From assembly GCF_004368405.1 (NCBI RefSeq), contig NZ_SBJH01000112.1:21704-85703 (forward strand): a stretch of 64,000 nucleotides of DNA, given 5' to 3'. This DNA is from Olivibacter sp. XZL3. Its GTDB lineage: Bacteria > Bacteroidota > Bacteroidia > Sphingobacteriales > Sphingobacteriaceae. Both the position numbers and the translations under genes were made by a program. Positions 8,156-17,118 of this stretch are shown piece after piece. The notes below the pieces were generated by a model. The model did no database searches and was not told the origin of the DNA. It saw nothing but the letters and a program-made list of their open reading frames with translations. Numbering within the stretch: position 1 is the first letter of the stretch; each line of letters begins with the position of its first letter.

Positions 8156-8881
8156 TCAGCTTCCCGCCATTAAATCGCGAATTACGACCGATGCAACGGC
8201 CGCTCCGAAAGTAGCCGGGATATAAGACATGGTGCCATAAGCCGATTTCTTGTAATTACTTCCATCTGTATAAATCAATGAGTTCTTATCGGGAAGCTCC
8301 GATGAAAAAACCACCTTAATTCCCCTGTAAATTTTGTGCTTTTTTAGTTTTTTCCGAATGTGCTGTGCCAAAGGACAATTGTAGGTTTTTGAAATGTCTA
8401 CCACTTCCAACTTTGTAGGGTCTACTTTTCCGCCGGCTCCCATTGAGCTAACAAACGGAATTCGTTTCGCATGTGCCTGCCGAATAAAGGAGAGTTTCGG
8501 TGTTATACTGTCGATAGCATCAACTGCGTAGTTAGGCTTCATATTGATTAAAGATTCAATGCGTTCGGGGGTCATAAAATCATTAACCACATGTAGTTTC
8601 AACTCGGGGTTGATGGCCAGCAAACGGGTTGCCATGAGTTCAGCTTTCGACTGGCCATGTGTCGTAGCCAATGCGGGGAGCTGTCTGTTTCTATTACTGG
8701 GATCTACTACATCTCCATCGATGATCGTCATTTCTCCAACACCGCCTCTGCACAAAAACTCAGCGGCGAACGAGCCAACACCTCCTAAACCCAATACCAT
8801 TACATGGCTATTAATCAGTTTAGTTAAATTCTCCTTACCTATCAGAACTTCCGTTCTTGATAACCAAGCTACATCTTGCAT
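8156..8881 (-). CDS. tcdA: tRNA threonylcarbamoyladenosine dehydratase
   Basis: E1-like enzyme that converts t6A37 of tRNA to its cyclic form in an ATP-dependent step. The nucleotide-binding GLGGVGSFAAEFLCRGGVG segment is at about residues 31-49, followed by IDGDVVDPSNRNRQ, the ThiF-family signature. The C-terminal NCPLAQHIRKKLKKHKI and SYIPATFGAAVASVVIRDL segments distinguish TcdA/CsdL from MoeB and ThiF. It is the last gene of a minus-strand operon with the TatD-family and M23 genes (gaps of 15 and 18 bp). The length of 241 residues is normal for the family. Confidence 0.92.
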   Translation of the reverse strand: MQDVAWLSRTEVLIGKENLTKLINSHVMVLGLGGVGSFAAEFLCRGGVGEMTIIDGDVVDPSNRNRQLPALATTHGQSKAELMATRLLAINPELKLHVVNDFMTPERIESLINMKPNYAVDAIDSITPKLSFIRQAHAKRIPFVSSMGAGGKVDPTKLEVVDISKTYNCPLAQHIRKKLKKHKIYRGIKVVFSSELPDKNSLIYTDGSNYKKSAYGTMSYIPATFGAAVASVVIRDLMAGS

Positions 8882-8896
8882 CTATTTTACTTATTA

Positions 8897-9550
8897 TTAA
8901 ATTGTTTTCTTCTTTATTCGGTTATAGTTCATTTGGAGCTGTTTGATCAACTTGTCCATTGGTATCCCCAGCACGTAAGAAACTTTTTCGTAAACTGCTT
9001 CTATTTTCCGTTCGGTGTCGTCTGTTTCCAAGAAGAGTTGCGAGGGCGGGCATAGTTTTAAAGATTCAAGGTTTTGCTCAGCAATTATAGCATGTCCGAA
9101 GGATAAATAATATCCCTTTTCTATCAGTGATTGAGCAACGCTTGTTTTTTTATTAAAACCATGAAATATTACCGGAACGTTGTTGGCCATTTTTTGAAGG
9201 CATTGTACCACCTCACCGTAGGCTTTTACGCAGTGGACGATTAAGGGCTTACCCACCTGGTTCGCAATTGCTATTTGTTTCAAAAACACGTTTTCCTGCA
9301 AAAACCAGGCGGTTTTACACAATTTGTCCAAACCACATTCGCCTATTGCAAAGACCTCCTTGTTTACGGCATATCTTATTAAATCGTCCAATTGTTGTCC
9401 GATTTCGTCAGGGGATAAGAACCAAGGATGTATGCCGATAGAACAGGGATCGAACTTTGTACACTGCCTGTAGTCTTCTGCTATATTAACAACACGTAAA
9501 GTATTGTCCTGTTGGCTGGAATGGGTATGAATGTTGATGAACCTTTGCAA
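8897..9550 (-). CDS. TatD-family metal-dependent hydrolase
   Basis: TatD-type amidohydrolase-fold protein; relatives are 3'-5' exonucleases or deacylases with two metals. Visible motifs are the HTHS metal site near the N-terminus, SIGIHPWFL, AIGECGLDK, IVHCVKAYGEV, FHGF and LFLETDD, all in the usual order. At 217 residues it is shorter than classical TatD (about 260), as in a common Bacteroidota subgroup. No ATG precedes the essential N-terminal motif, so the start must be TTG at 9550, 18 bp after the M23 gene stops. The true substrate is unknown. Confidence 0.85.
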   Translation of the reverse strand: MQRFINIHTHSSQQDNTLRVVNIAEDYRQCTKFDPCSIGIHPWFLSPDEIGQQLDDLIRYAVNKEVFAIGECGLDKLCKTAWFLQENVFLKQIAIANQVGKPLIVHCVKAYGEVVQCLQKMANNVPVIFHGFNKKTSVAQSLIEKGYYLSFGHAIIAEQNLESLKLCPPSQLFLETDDTERKIEAVYEKVSYVLGIPMDKLIKQLQMNYNRIKKKTI

Positions 9551-9568
9551 AGACTTAAAAAATGATTC

Positions 9569-10894
9569 TTACAAAACACCTTCTCCATCATCGTCAACCT
9601 CGCCGGAGGAGGCTAATACGTTTCCTGCGCCGACATGGAGGGAGGCCAACACTTCCTGTTCTTTTGCAACTACGGCTTTAAATGCAGATAAAAATTGCGC
9701 TGGAAGAGGGGTAGTCTCTCTGAAGTTCTGTTTCAAAGCGTCTACTTGTTTTCCATTCTTCCAAAATCGATAACAGACATGCGGCCCGGTCGCCAACCCA
9801 GTACTCCCAACATAACCTATTACTTGTCCCTGTTGAACACGTTGGCCCGAACGGACTGCCCGCTTGCTCATATGCAGATACTGTGTGGTGTAGGTTCCAT
9901 TATGTTTTATTTTGACGTAATTGCCGTTAAATTTACTGAAGGCTGAGGCAACAACCACTCCGTTACCGGTTGCGATAATCGGTGTACCGTTTGGAGCTGC
10001 ATAATCGGTTCCTAAATGCGCTTTCCACACTTTTTGTACCGGGTGGAGCCGCCTCTTGGTATATCGAGAGGTTATCCGACTAAATTTTAACGGCGCTTTT
10101 AAAAAAGCCCTTCTTACGCTGTTACCTTCTTCATCATAATATTCGCCTTTAGTCGTACTGTCGCGCTGAAAATAGAAGGCTGAAAGTTCTTTTCCCTTAT
10201 GGGAAAACACGGCCGAAACAATGTGGCCTGCATCGACAGGTTTGTCGTCTACGTATTGCCTTTCATATTGGATTTTAAACCAGTCGTTTTCTCCAATAGC
10301 ATAAAAGTCGACCGCCCATCCATAAATCTCAGCCAGTTTAATAGCTAAAAGGGGGTCTGCGCCGTTTCGTTGAAGCGCTTCGTAAAGAGAATGGCTGATG
10401 TCGCTCGCAACAGTTTCTGTCCGAACCGTCACCTCTTTTTTGCCGGCATATACATTTAAGGTGTCTCTCAGGTCGTAAACGATGTAATCTATCGGATTGG
10501 GTTGGTAGACGAAGTATGCGGCTTTTTCCGGGTTGCCTTTGTAAGTGAAAACAGTATAGGGATTTCCCGCAGATATCTTACGTACGTTGAATATTGCTTT
10601 GGACTTATCCACTAACTTGCTAATGGAAACCGGATCGACTTGGTATGCGGATAGAATGTTGGACAAGAACTGATTTTTTTGAACTTTATTGTGATGAACC
10701 TCAAAAGAATCTATCGCTATGTTAAATTGTTTAGGAGGCGCAACCGGCGTCGTTTTTTCGACCTTCGCCGGCGCAACCGGCGACTTCCTAAAAGAAGATC
10801 TATTGATTTCGAAACCAGAAAAGAAAACGATACCTGATCCTAATACAATCAATAACACTATAAGAATCTTAACGGTATACTTGTTGAACTTCAT
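9569..10894 (-). CDS. M23-family peptidoglycan metallopeptidase
   Basis: Membrane-anchored or secreted peptidase that probably cuts peptidoglycan cross-links. With the ATG at 10894 (441 residues) it starts with a hydrophobic anchor (about residues 7-28), has a long N-terminal domain and a C-terminal LytM/M23 domain. The zinc motif H293-x3-D297 is present, as is the YLHMSKR segment. The usual HxH is here H372-V-C374, so the second zinc His is replaced by Cys. An in-frame TTG at 10930 would extend the protein by 12 residues, but ATG is preferred. First gene of the operon with the TatD and tcdA genes. Confidence 0.9.
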   Translation of the reverse strand: MKFNKYTVKILIVLLIVLGSGIVFFSGFEINRSSFRKSPVAPAKVEKTTPVAPPKQFNIAIDSFEVHHNKVQKNQFLSNILSAYQVDPVSISKLVDKSKAIFNVRKISAGNPYTVFTYKGNPEKAAYFVYQPNPIDYIVYDLRDTLNVYAGKKEVTVRTETVASDISHSLYEALQRNGADPLLAIKLAEIYGWAVDFYAIGENDWFKIQYERQYVDDKPVDAGHIVSAVFSHKGKELSAFYFQRDSTTKGEYYDEEGNSVRRAFLKAPLKFSRITSRYTKRRLHPVQKVWKAHLGTDYAAPNGTPIIATGNGVVVASAFSKFNGNYVKIKHNGTYTTQYLHMSKRAVRSGQRVQQGQVIGYVGSTGLATGPHVCYRFWKNGKQVDALKQNFRETTPLPAQFLSAFKAVVAKEQEVLASLHVGAGNVLASSGEVDDDGEGVL

Positions 10895-11123
10895 ATTGTA
10901 TGGTTTGGGCGATTTACTGTTATGTATCAAAATTTGTGCACTAAAATCTAAATAATGTATTAGAATAACAAAAAAAGAACGATTTTATTGTGCAAGGAAT
11001 TAAAATTTTCTTGATATGGCGAACACCGAATCTTGGACGCCAGAAAGTGGTATGGAAATTGTAACTAAAAGATTATCAGTATTATCTGTTAAAGTATGCA
11101 ATTATTAATTAGCACCTATCGTT

Positions 11124-11447
11124 ATGGAGATTACAACTACCACAGTACATCAGCTTAAATGGGATTTTCCAGACACAAACGAATTCCATGCTGTTATTAC
11201 GAATGGAAAAATAACAGCACTTCATTTTAAGGATGTCGGAGATCTTACAAATAGTGAGCTTTGTTCTACAAATGAAAAATATTTAAGAAATATTCATAAA
11301 GCGTTGAAAGGATTGTTTCAACAGCTGGATTCAATACGAAACGTAGGGAATGTACAAACTGTAGAGGAAGTTGAAGAAGAGGCCGAACTGTTAAATCAGT
11401 TTAAGCGCCAAATGAAATCGCTGGCATACGAGAGAGATCGGGTTTAA
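11124..11447 (+). CDS. Hypothetical protein, 107 residues
   Basis: Small soluble protein with no signal peptide. The N-terminal half looks like a short beta sheet (MEITTTTVHQLKWDF, FHAVITNGKITALHF) and the second half is helical with an acidic heptad-like stretch (TVEEVEEEAELLNQFKRQ). I do not recognise the family. It stands alone between the M23 operon, which diverges from it, and the TetR gene, which converges on it. Codon use resembles its neighbours, so it is probably a real gene. Confidence 0.65.
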   Translation: MEITTTTVHQLKWDFPDTNEFHAVITNGKITALHFKDVGDLTNSELCSTNEKYLRNIHKALKGLFQQLDSIRNVGNVQTVEEVEEEAELLNQFKRQMKSLAYERDRV

Positions 11448-11549
11448 GTGGAAGTCGCTACCTATTAACTGCCAAACAATAAACCCGTAGATGACGCGTT
11501 CTTAAAAAGAAGTAAATGCTTTCGCGTTGTTTGCTCGCCGCGCGACTTT

Positions 11550-11588
11550 AAAAAACGTAAGTTTCACAAAGGAATTGTGAAACTTACG
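11550..11588 (-). terminator. Rho-independent terminator after the TetR gene
   Basis: A perfect 14-bp stem (11556-11569 with 11575-11588, loop AGGAA) is followed, reading the minus strand, by six T. It lies about 130 bp beyond the stop codon of the TetR gene. The plus-strand side lacks a T run, so it acts mainly on minus-strand transcripts. Confidence 0.75.
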
Positions 11589-11717
11589 GGTGCTCTATGT
11601 AAAACTCTTAGTTTTATAATTGATTAGTTGAACAAATGTACTATTTAAAAAGGGAAGGAGGAAAAATATTTTAAAATTAAGTAAGTAAACACTCACCTTT
11701 TAGCGGATGGGCTGAAT

Positions 11718-12260
11718 TTACTCCAAGTTATACTTTTCTTTAATGAGCGCTGCCACCTCGTCCATGTTGGCGATATCGCCCGTTGCTTCTTTTTTCCAAA
11801 GTGTATCTATCAGTAAAAGAAGGAACTGTGTCTCCAATGCTGGATTCTCCATTCCGAGTTCGGTGAATGCCTTGTTAACAACGGTATCTACCGGCTTCAT
11901 AAACAATATATGTTGCTGTTTTGAAAACTCATGATGAGCAAGCCGTTCCTGCAATTTCCAAAAAAGTGGCTCTTCACTTACTAATTTCTTGGGTAAATCA
12001 ATCATATACCGCAGAAACGACTTAGGATCGTGATAAGTCAACATTCCTTTGTTTTGTGCCAGCACTCTCCGATATCCGGATTTAATGAGATGAAAGAGCA
12101 ACTTGTCTTTATTCTCAAAATGTTTAAAGATAAGCGCCTCTGACACGTTCGCCTCTTTGGCAATTAATTTAGTAGATGTATCGGCATAACCTTTAACGGA
12201 AAACAGCAAAAGTGCGGCCTCCATTATCTTTTCTCTTCTATTAGCGCCCTGTTTCTTCAT
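11718..12260 (-). CDS. TetR/AcrR-family transcriptional regulator
   Basis: 180-residue repressor-type protein. The N-terminal helix-turn-helix is clear (REKIMEAALLLFSVKGYADTSTKLIAKEANVSEALIFKHFENKDKLL, residues about 9-55, with the helix 2-turn-helix 3 segment KLIAKEANVSEALIFKHF). The C-terminal ligand-binding domain is divergent, so the inducer is unknown. It is transcribed away from the universal stress protein gene with a 176-bp gap between them. Nothing in the sequence identifies its target genes. Confidence 0.88.
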   Translation of the reverse strand: MKKQGANRREKIMEAALLLFSVKGYADTSTKLIAKEANVSEALIFKHFENKDKLLFHLIKSGYRRVLAQNKGMLTYHDPKSFLRYMIDLPKKLVSEEPLFWKLQERLAHHEFSKQQHILFMKPVDTVVNKAFTELGMENPALETQFLLLLIDTLWKKEATGDIANMDEVAALIKEKYNLE

Positions 12261-12436
12261 AAAGCAATATCCAATGCTCGGGTATTTGAATATTTACAAA
12301 GATATATTCTTTCACATATTTATTCAGCTTTATTAAAGGAAGCGCTAGGTGGCAAAGGTGATCTATATCATTAAAATATTTAAAAATTAACGGTAACTTT
12401 AACAGCAAGTAATTGTTTCTTGTTAAAATAAAGATC

Positions 12437-13300
12437 ATGAATATTTTAGTGCCGACCGATTTTTCAGCAAATTCCCTTGCCGGTATCTATTTTGCTATGC
12501 ACTTGGCAGATCAAATTACCGGTCCGTCGCATTTGCAGTTTGTATATGTTGACTATCTGCCTAAGGTGTTCGCCGATGAGGATACACTCCATAAGCAAAT
12601 TGATGCGGCAGATCCAGAGCAATCGGAATATCAGAAGAAGCTCGCCGAATTTGTTTTAGACTTATATAATAAAATCGGTATCTCCCCTAAAGCGTACTCA
12701 ATTGACGTCATCAGGGGAGTTAGAGCCGATAGCGCCTTGTTAAATTATTGTACGAAGAACAGAGATTTCGACTATATATGCATGAGCTCGAAGGGTGCTG
12801 GCAGTATCGATCGACTTTTCGGAACCAATACCGGAAATCTTGTCACGAAATCCGAAATCCCCGTAATTGTAGTGCCCTTAGATTATACGGTTCAGCCTTT
12901 CACCAAAATAGTGTACGCATCAGATCTTCAAGATTTTGACTCCGAGATCGAACAAGTTATCGGTTTTTCCTCTGCGCTTAGAGCTTCCATAGAGGTGCTG
13001 CATTTTGTGCCGGATCTCGCGCTTATCCCAGATAGGTATAATCAGCAGCAGATCGATAATAAATACGATTACGGTATCACTTTTCATTTTGAAAAGACGA
13101 ATCCGATTCACACACTCTTAAAGAACTTAAGAGATCAGTTAACCCGTATGAATCCGTCAGTTCTCATCTTGTTTACTAAAAGACACAAGTCTTTCTTTCA
13201 CAAACTGTTTTTATCTGACCTCGCGGAAGATCTGGCTTTCCACGCTGTTGTACCGATGTTAGTCATTAATAAAACAAACAGCCGGGCATCCCTCCGATAA
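12437..13300 (+). CDS. Universal stress protein, two UspA domains
   Basis: Cytoplasmic stress protein of 287 residues holding two Usp domains in tandem (about 1-150 and 155-285), the usual arrangement in Bacteroidota. The first domain starts with MNILVPTDFSANS and ends with GNLVTKSEIPVIVVPL, which matches the ATP-binding G-x2-G-x9-G(S/N) region only approximately (SSKGAGSIDRLFGTNTGNLV). The second domain is more divergent. I chose the ATG at 12437 since it precedes the conserved first strand; a TTG at 12413 would add eight residues. No operon partner. Confidence 0.88.
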   Translation: MNILVPTDFSANSLAGIYFAMHLADQITGPSHLQFVYVDYLPKVFADEDTLHKQIDAADPEQSEYQKKLAEFVLDLYNKIGISPKAYSIDVIRGVRADSALLNYCTKNRDFDYICMSSKGAGSIDRLFGTNTGNLVTKSEIPVIVVPLDYTVQPFTKIVYASDLQDFDSEIEQVIGFSSALRASIEVLHFVPDLALIPDRYNQQQIDNKYDYGITFHFEKTNPIHTLLKNLRDQLTRMNPSVLILFTKRHKSFFHKLFLSDLAEDLAFHAVVPMLVINKTNSRASLR

Positions 13301-13432
13301 ATAAATGCCATACTGAAATAATAATAACGGTATTACCATGGAAGCAACTGTTGTTAATGTCAAATAGATAAATAAACAAATAATATCTTGCCACTTTTTT
13401 GCCTATTGCAATAAAAAGATGTTAATTTGGCA

Positions 13433-13454
13433 ATCCATAAGTAGCCTTATGGAT
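13433..13454. promoter_or_regulatory. 9-bp inverted repeat in the proB leader
   Basis: ATCCATAAG and CTTATGGAT are perfect inverted arms around the spacer TAGC. The repeat ends 28 bp before the proB start codon. Just upstream, GTTAATTTGG (13421-13430) resembles a weak -7 element, which would place the repeat at or near the transcription start. It could be an operator or a 5' stem-loop in the mRNA. Confidence 0.45.
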
Positions 13455-13482
13455 CCCGGACAAATTTTAGCCTATAGGTACC

Positions 13483-14562
13483 ATGGCATTTAGCTATAAG
13501 AGAGTTATTGTAAAGATAGGGTCGAATGTACTGACACAAGAAAACGGTTTGCCCGACCAGGCGCGTATACAGCAGCTGGTTGAACAGGTCGCCTATATAA
13601 AAAAACAGGGTATCGAACTGATCGTAGTATCCTCCGGTGCAGTGGCATCAGGCAGGAGTTTGCTATCGGTGAAGGAACATAAACAGTCGGTAGCTATGCG
13701 GCAAGTATTATCTGCCGTCGGACAGGTGAAGCTCATCAATACATATGCACAGCTATTTAGTGAACAGGAGATGCTTTGTGCGCAAGTTTTAGTAACGAAG
13801 GAGGATTTTCGCGATCGGGTACACTACTTAAATATGAAAAACTGCTTTCATTCATTACTACAAAACAATGTTATTCCTATTGTTAATGAAAATGATGTGG
13901 TTTCCGTGACTGAGCTCATGTTTACCGACAATGATGAACTGGCAGGTTTAATCGCCTCCATGCTGAGCGCTGATGCACTTATTATCCTATCCAATATAGA
14001 CGGTATTTACAACGGCAACCCTACATTGCCTCAGACGCGCATCATCGAGCGAGTTCATCAAAATGAATACAACTTCTCAAATATTATCAAAGCCGAAAAA
14101 TCTACTTTTGGACGAGGAGGTATGATTACAAAAGCGGCTATCGCAACAAAGACAGCTAAACTCGGTATAGCAGTACATATAACGAATGGTAAAAAGGACA
14201 ATGTTTTGCGAGATTTACTGTTCGGAGAGCTGGTGCATACGCATTTTCTGCCGGAAAATCATAAGTCTGAAAGAAAAAGATGGATTGCCCATGCCGAAAG
14301 CGCTGCATTAGGTGCAGTTCAACTCAATAATGCGGCAAAAGAAGTGCTGACTTCGGGAAACGTGCGTAGCCTATTGCCCATTGGCGTTGTTGCTGTATCG
14401 GGCGACTTTAAAAAAGGGGACATGATCAAGATACTCGACGAGCGTGATCAAACAATCGGTTGGGGAATCGCTCAATACGGTGCTGATAAAGCGCGTGAGC
14501 GAATGGGCTTGAAAAATCAGAAACCGCTTGTTCATTATGATTATTTATATTCTATTTATTAG
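13483..14562 (+). CDS. proB: Glutamate 5-kinase
   Basis: First enzyme of proline synthesis from glutamate: ATP-dependent phosphorylation to gamma-glutamyl phosphate. The amino-acid-kinase domain fills about residues 1-255 with VIVKIGSNVLT, VVSSGAVASGR, IVNENDVVS, FTDNDELAGLIA and FGRGGMITKAAIA. The C-terminal part (about 275-355) is the PUA domain (SAALGAVQLNNAAKEVL, VVAVSGDFKKGDMIKI), so the gene is full length for the two-domain form. It is followed 52 bp later by proA, and both probably form one transcript. Feedback inhibition by proline is typical of the family. Confidence 0.96.
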   Translation: MAFSYKRVIVKIGSNVLTQENGLPDQARIQQLVEQVAYIKKQGIELIVVSSGAVASGRSLLSVKEHKQSVAMRQVLSAVGQVKLINTYAQLFSEQEMLCAQVLVTKEDFRDRVHYLNMKNCFHSLLQNNVIPIVNENDVVSVTELMFTDNDELAGLIASMLSADALIILSNIDGIYNGNPTLPQTRIIERVHQNEYNFSNIIKAEKSTFGRGGMITKAAIATKTAKLGIAVHITNGKKDNVLRDLLFGELVHTHFLPENHKSERKRWIAHAESAALGAVQLNNAAKEVLTSGNVRSLLPIGVVAVSGDFKKGDMIKILDERDQTIGWGIAQYGADKARERMGLKNQKPLVHYDYLYSIY

Positions 14563-14614
14563 TTGTTTCGATGGAAATTAACGATTACGAGCACCCTTTT
14601 AGAGCGAAAGACAA

Positions 14615-15874
14615 ATGCATACAGAGATGAATTACCTGCAGTACTTTGAGGACGCGAAGGAAGCGCAGCTAGAGATGCGTCGTTTATCAAACGAAAAAAT
14701 CGACTTGATACTGGCGGATTTGGCACGTGAAATTCAAAGTAATGTCTCTTTTTTGCTGGAAGAGAATCAAAAGGATTTGGATAGGATGGCCAGCGATGAC
14801 CCAAAATTCGACCGATTAGCACTGAGCGAGTCGCGGATCTTAGCTATTGCGTCTGACATAGCGAATGTAGTTAAATTGACGAACCCCGTGGGGAACATTA
14901 TTGAAAGCCGAACACTCCCTAACGGGCTTCGGCTTGAGAAAATCAGGGTGCCGTTGGGTGTTGTAAGCATCATCTATGAGGCGCGGCCGAACGTTACGTT
15001 GGACGTATTTTCGCTATGTTTTAAAACCGGTAATGTGACTATCCTGAAGGGAGGAAGCGATGCTATATACTCTAATAGGGCGATTCTTAGTATTATACAC
15101 ACTGTACTCGAAAAGCATGGTATATCGTCGAAGGTCGTGATTTTATTACCTGCCGAACGCGAAGCAACCGAAGCTTTACTTCAAGCGGTTGGATATGTGG
15201 ACGTGCTTATCCCTCGTGGTAGTCAGCAACTAATAAATTATGTACGTAAAGCAAGTAAGATTCCCGTTATTGAGACCGGTGCGGGAATCGTTCATGCTTA
15301 TTTTGACAGTTCAGCCGATTTAGAAAAAGGGAAAGCCATCATTCATAACGCCAAGACCCGGAGGGTAAGCGTATGTAATGCGCTTGACTGCCTACTAATA
15401 CATACAGATCGACTGACGGATCTACCTGCACTTGTCGAACCTTTATTGCATAACGACGTTGAACTCTTTGCAGACGAAGGGAGTTATCAACAGCTTGAAG
15501 GACGTTATCCCCCGCCTTTACTTCATCGGGCAGAGAAAAGTCATTTCGGAACGGAATTTCTTTCACTTAAATTAGCGGTAAAAGTGGTGCAGGATGTTAA
15601 TGAAGCCATTGGCCATATCGCAGCATATAGCTCCAAGCACAGCGAAGCTATTATCTCCGAAGATACCGATACCATCGCGACGTTCCTGAACGCAGTAGAC
15701 GCCGCAGCTGTATACGCTAATGCGTCGACCGCATTTACAGATGGCGCTCAGTTCGGTTTAGGTGCCGAAATAGGGATCAGTACGCAAAAGCTGCACGCGA
15801 GAGGCCCGATGGGACTGGCGGAGCTCACTTCTTATAAATGGCTTATTAGGGGCGCGGGCCAAACGAGGCCATGA
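14615..15874 (+). CDS. proA: Gamma-glutamyl phosphate reductase
   Basis: NADPH-dependent reductase turning gamma-glutamyl phosphate into glutamate semialdehyde, the second step of proline synthesis. The aldehyde-dehydrogenase-fold core is complete: [14 protein letters not shown] for cofactor binding, [11 protein letters not shown], and the catalytic Cys254 in [14 protein letters not shown]. The C-terminal [22 protein letters not shown] segment is the ProA signature. Two close ATG codons (14615 and 14627) could serve as start; the first is given. It follows proB in the standard order. Confidence 0.96.
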   Translation: MHTEMNYLQYFEDAKEAQLEMRRLSNEKIDLILADLAREIQSNVSFLLEENQKDLDRMASDDPKFDRLALSESRILAIASDIANVVKLTNPVGNIIESRTLPNGLRLEKIRVPLGVVSIIYEARPNVTLDVFSLCFKTGNVTILKGGSDAIYSNRAILSIIHTVLEKHGISSKVVILLPAEREATEALLQAVGYVDVLIPRGSQQLINYVRKASKIPVIETGAGIVHAYFDSSADLEKGKAIIHNAKTRRVSVCNALDCLLIHTDRLTDLPALVEPLLHNDVELFADEGSYQQLEGRYPPPLLHRAEKSHFGTEFLSLKLAVKVVQDVNEAIGHIAAYSSKHSEAIISEDTDTIATFLNAVDAAAVYANASTAFTDGAQFGLGAEIGISTQKLHARGPMGLAELTSYKWLIRGAGQTRP

Positions 15875-15972
15875 CCTGAATCTGTGAACGGTCGGTCTCT
15901 GCAACTATCGGTCAACATATAAAAAAGTTAATACGCACTTATTTGGTGGTCGCGAATGTCGAGCATTTTATC

Positions 15973-15980
15973 TAAGTTTG
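15973..15980 (+). promoter_or_regulatory. -7 promoter element before the cobalamin riboswitch
   Basis: TAAGTTTG matches the Bacteroidota -7 consensus TAnnTTTG exactly. It lies 7 bp before the P1 stem of the riboswitch, so transcription would begin about at the first base of the aptamer. No well-spaced -33 TTTG is seen; the nearest is at 15942-15945, 27 nt away. Confidence 0.5.
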
Positions 15981-15987
15981 CCGTAAC

Positions 15988-16149
15988 ATTTGGTTTTCAA
16001 TAATAGCTTATTGAAATGAAAAGGGAATCTGGTGTAAATCCAGAACTGTCCCGCAGCTGTAAGTTCATTCAATCCTTGTTTCATATGCCACTGTACGATA
16101 GTTATGGGAAGGCGAAGCCAAGGCGAACAAGTCAGAATACCTGCCAAAT
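15988..16149 (+). promoter_or_regulatory. Cobalamin (B12) riboswitch
   Basis: The aptamer shows the conserved cobalamin blocks in order: AAGGGAATCTGGTG, AAATCCAGAACTGTCCCGC, AGCTGTAAG, the GCCACTG element (16087-16093), GGGAAGGCGAAGCCAAGGCG, and the closing GTCAGAATACCTGCC. The P1 helix pairs ATTTGG (15988-15993) with CCAAAT (16144-16149). It precedes the three-gene uptake operon starting at 16258 by about 110 bp. A GTCA/TGAC hairpin followed by a T-rich run near 16187-16205 might belong to the expression platform, but the stem is too short to decide between termination and translational control. Confidence 0.95.
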
Positions 16150-16257
16150 AACTAAAGAATCTAGGCTTTCGTGGATTGAAGCGTCAGGTTGACTTTGTTT
16201 TTTCTTCTACACACAAGGGTTATTCTGCTGCTTCGTCTCCGCTAAACGTGTTAAGCT

Positions 16258-17118
16258 ATGTTAAAACGAATCGCTATAAATAAGAAAACCCTACTGTTCG
16301 GCTTCAGCGCTATATTCTTAGCGCAGTCGTGCACCAAAAGTGATACCGCCCCAGCCGTTCCAGAGGCTACAAAATATGTGACCAAACTTTTCGAATACCA
16401 GCCAGCACCGGGACAGTTTATCAATCAATCGATAGGTAGTGAACAGGGTGCTAAAAGCATATTAGGAGGCAAAGAAGGTATCGTTTCTTTAGGAGCTTTT
16501 GGAGGATACATCATTTTGGGCTTCGATCACAGTGTGGTGAATAGACCCAACAAGAAGGATATTGCCATTTATGGAAATGCCGCGAATAACTTTTCCGAAC
16601 CTGGAATTGTTTGGGTTATGAAAGATGAGAATGGCAATGGTATTCCTGATGATACGTGGTACGAAATAAAGGGGAGTGAATTCGGAAAAGCAGGATATAC
16701 GCGGAATTATGTCGTTACTTATTTTAATTCCGGGGATGCTTCTTTTGACGTTACATGGAAAGACAATCGGGACGGCGAGGGGAAGATAAGTAAGAACAGC
16801 GTACATAACCAATCCTATTTTCCTACTTGGGTGGAAAAAGAATCGTATACATTAAGTGGTTCCTTACTTCCTAATACCAACATCGATAAGACAAATCCTC
16901 AGTTTATTGTAAGCGCCCCGTTCGCTTATGGCTATGTAGACAACAATGTTAACGGGGATGAAATAGATATTGCCGATGCCATCGACGAGAACGGGGCAGA
17001 GGTAGACCTTCCTTCCATTGACTTTATTAAGATACAGACGGGTATTTTAGCAGATTTGGGCTCTTTAGGCGAATTATCTACTGAAATAACGGCGGTTGAA
17101 GATTTAAATATCCCTTAA
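16258..17118 (+). CDS. Surface lipoprotein of the cobalamin uptake operon
   Basis: Lipoprotein of 286 residues with signal and lipobox FLAQSC (Cys near residue 25). The body contains a conserved block (GGYIILGFDHSVVNRPNKKDI, then FSEPGIVWVMKDENGNGIPDDTWYEIKGSE) with an Asp/Asn-rich loop that looks like a calcium-binding turn. Proteins of this kind are often annotated as cell surface or PKD-domain proteins and occur beside BtuB/BtuG in Bacteroidota B12 loci. A role in capturing cobalamin, similar to BtuH, is an inference from context. It is the first gene after the riboswitch, and its stop overlaps the next start by one base. Confidence 0.82.
   Translation: MLKRIAINKKTLLFGFSAIFLAQSCTKSDTAPAVPEATKYVTKLFEYQPAPGQFINQSIGSEQGAKSILGGKEGIVSLGAFGGYIILGFDHSVVNRPNKKDIAIYGNAANNFSEPGIVWVMKDENGNGIPDDTWYEIKGSEFGKAGYTRNYVVTYFNSGDASFDVTWKDNRDGEGKISKNSVHNQSYFPTWVEKESYTLSGSLLPNTNIDKTNPQFIVSAPFAYGYVDNNVNGDEIDIADAIDENGAEVDLPSIDFIKIQTGILADLGSLGELSTEITAVEDLNIP

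Noticed and set aside
7998..8225. 75-codon frame overlapping the end of tcdA
   Set aside because: It runs through the hairpins and into the antisense of tcdA, with a non-ATG start and no protein-like pattern; the 22-codon frame in another phase is the better candidate.
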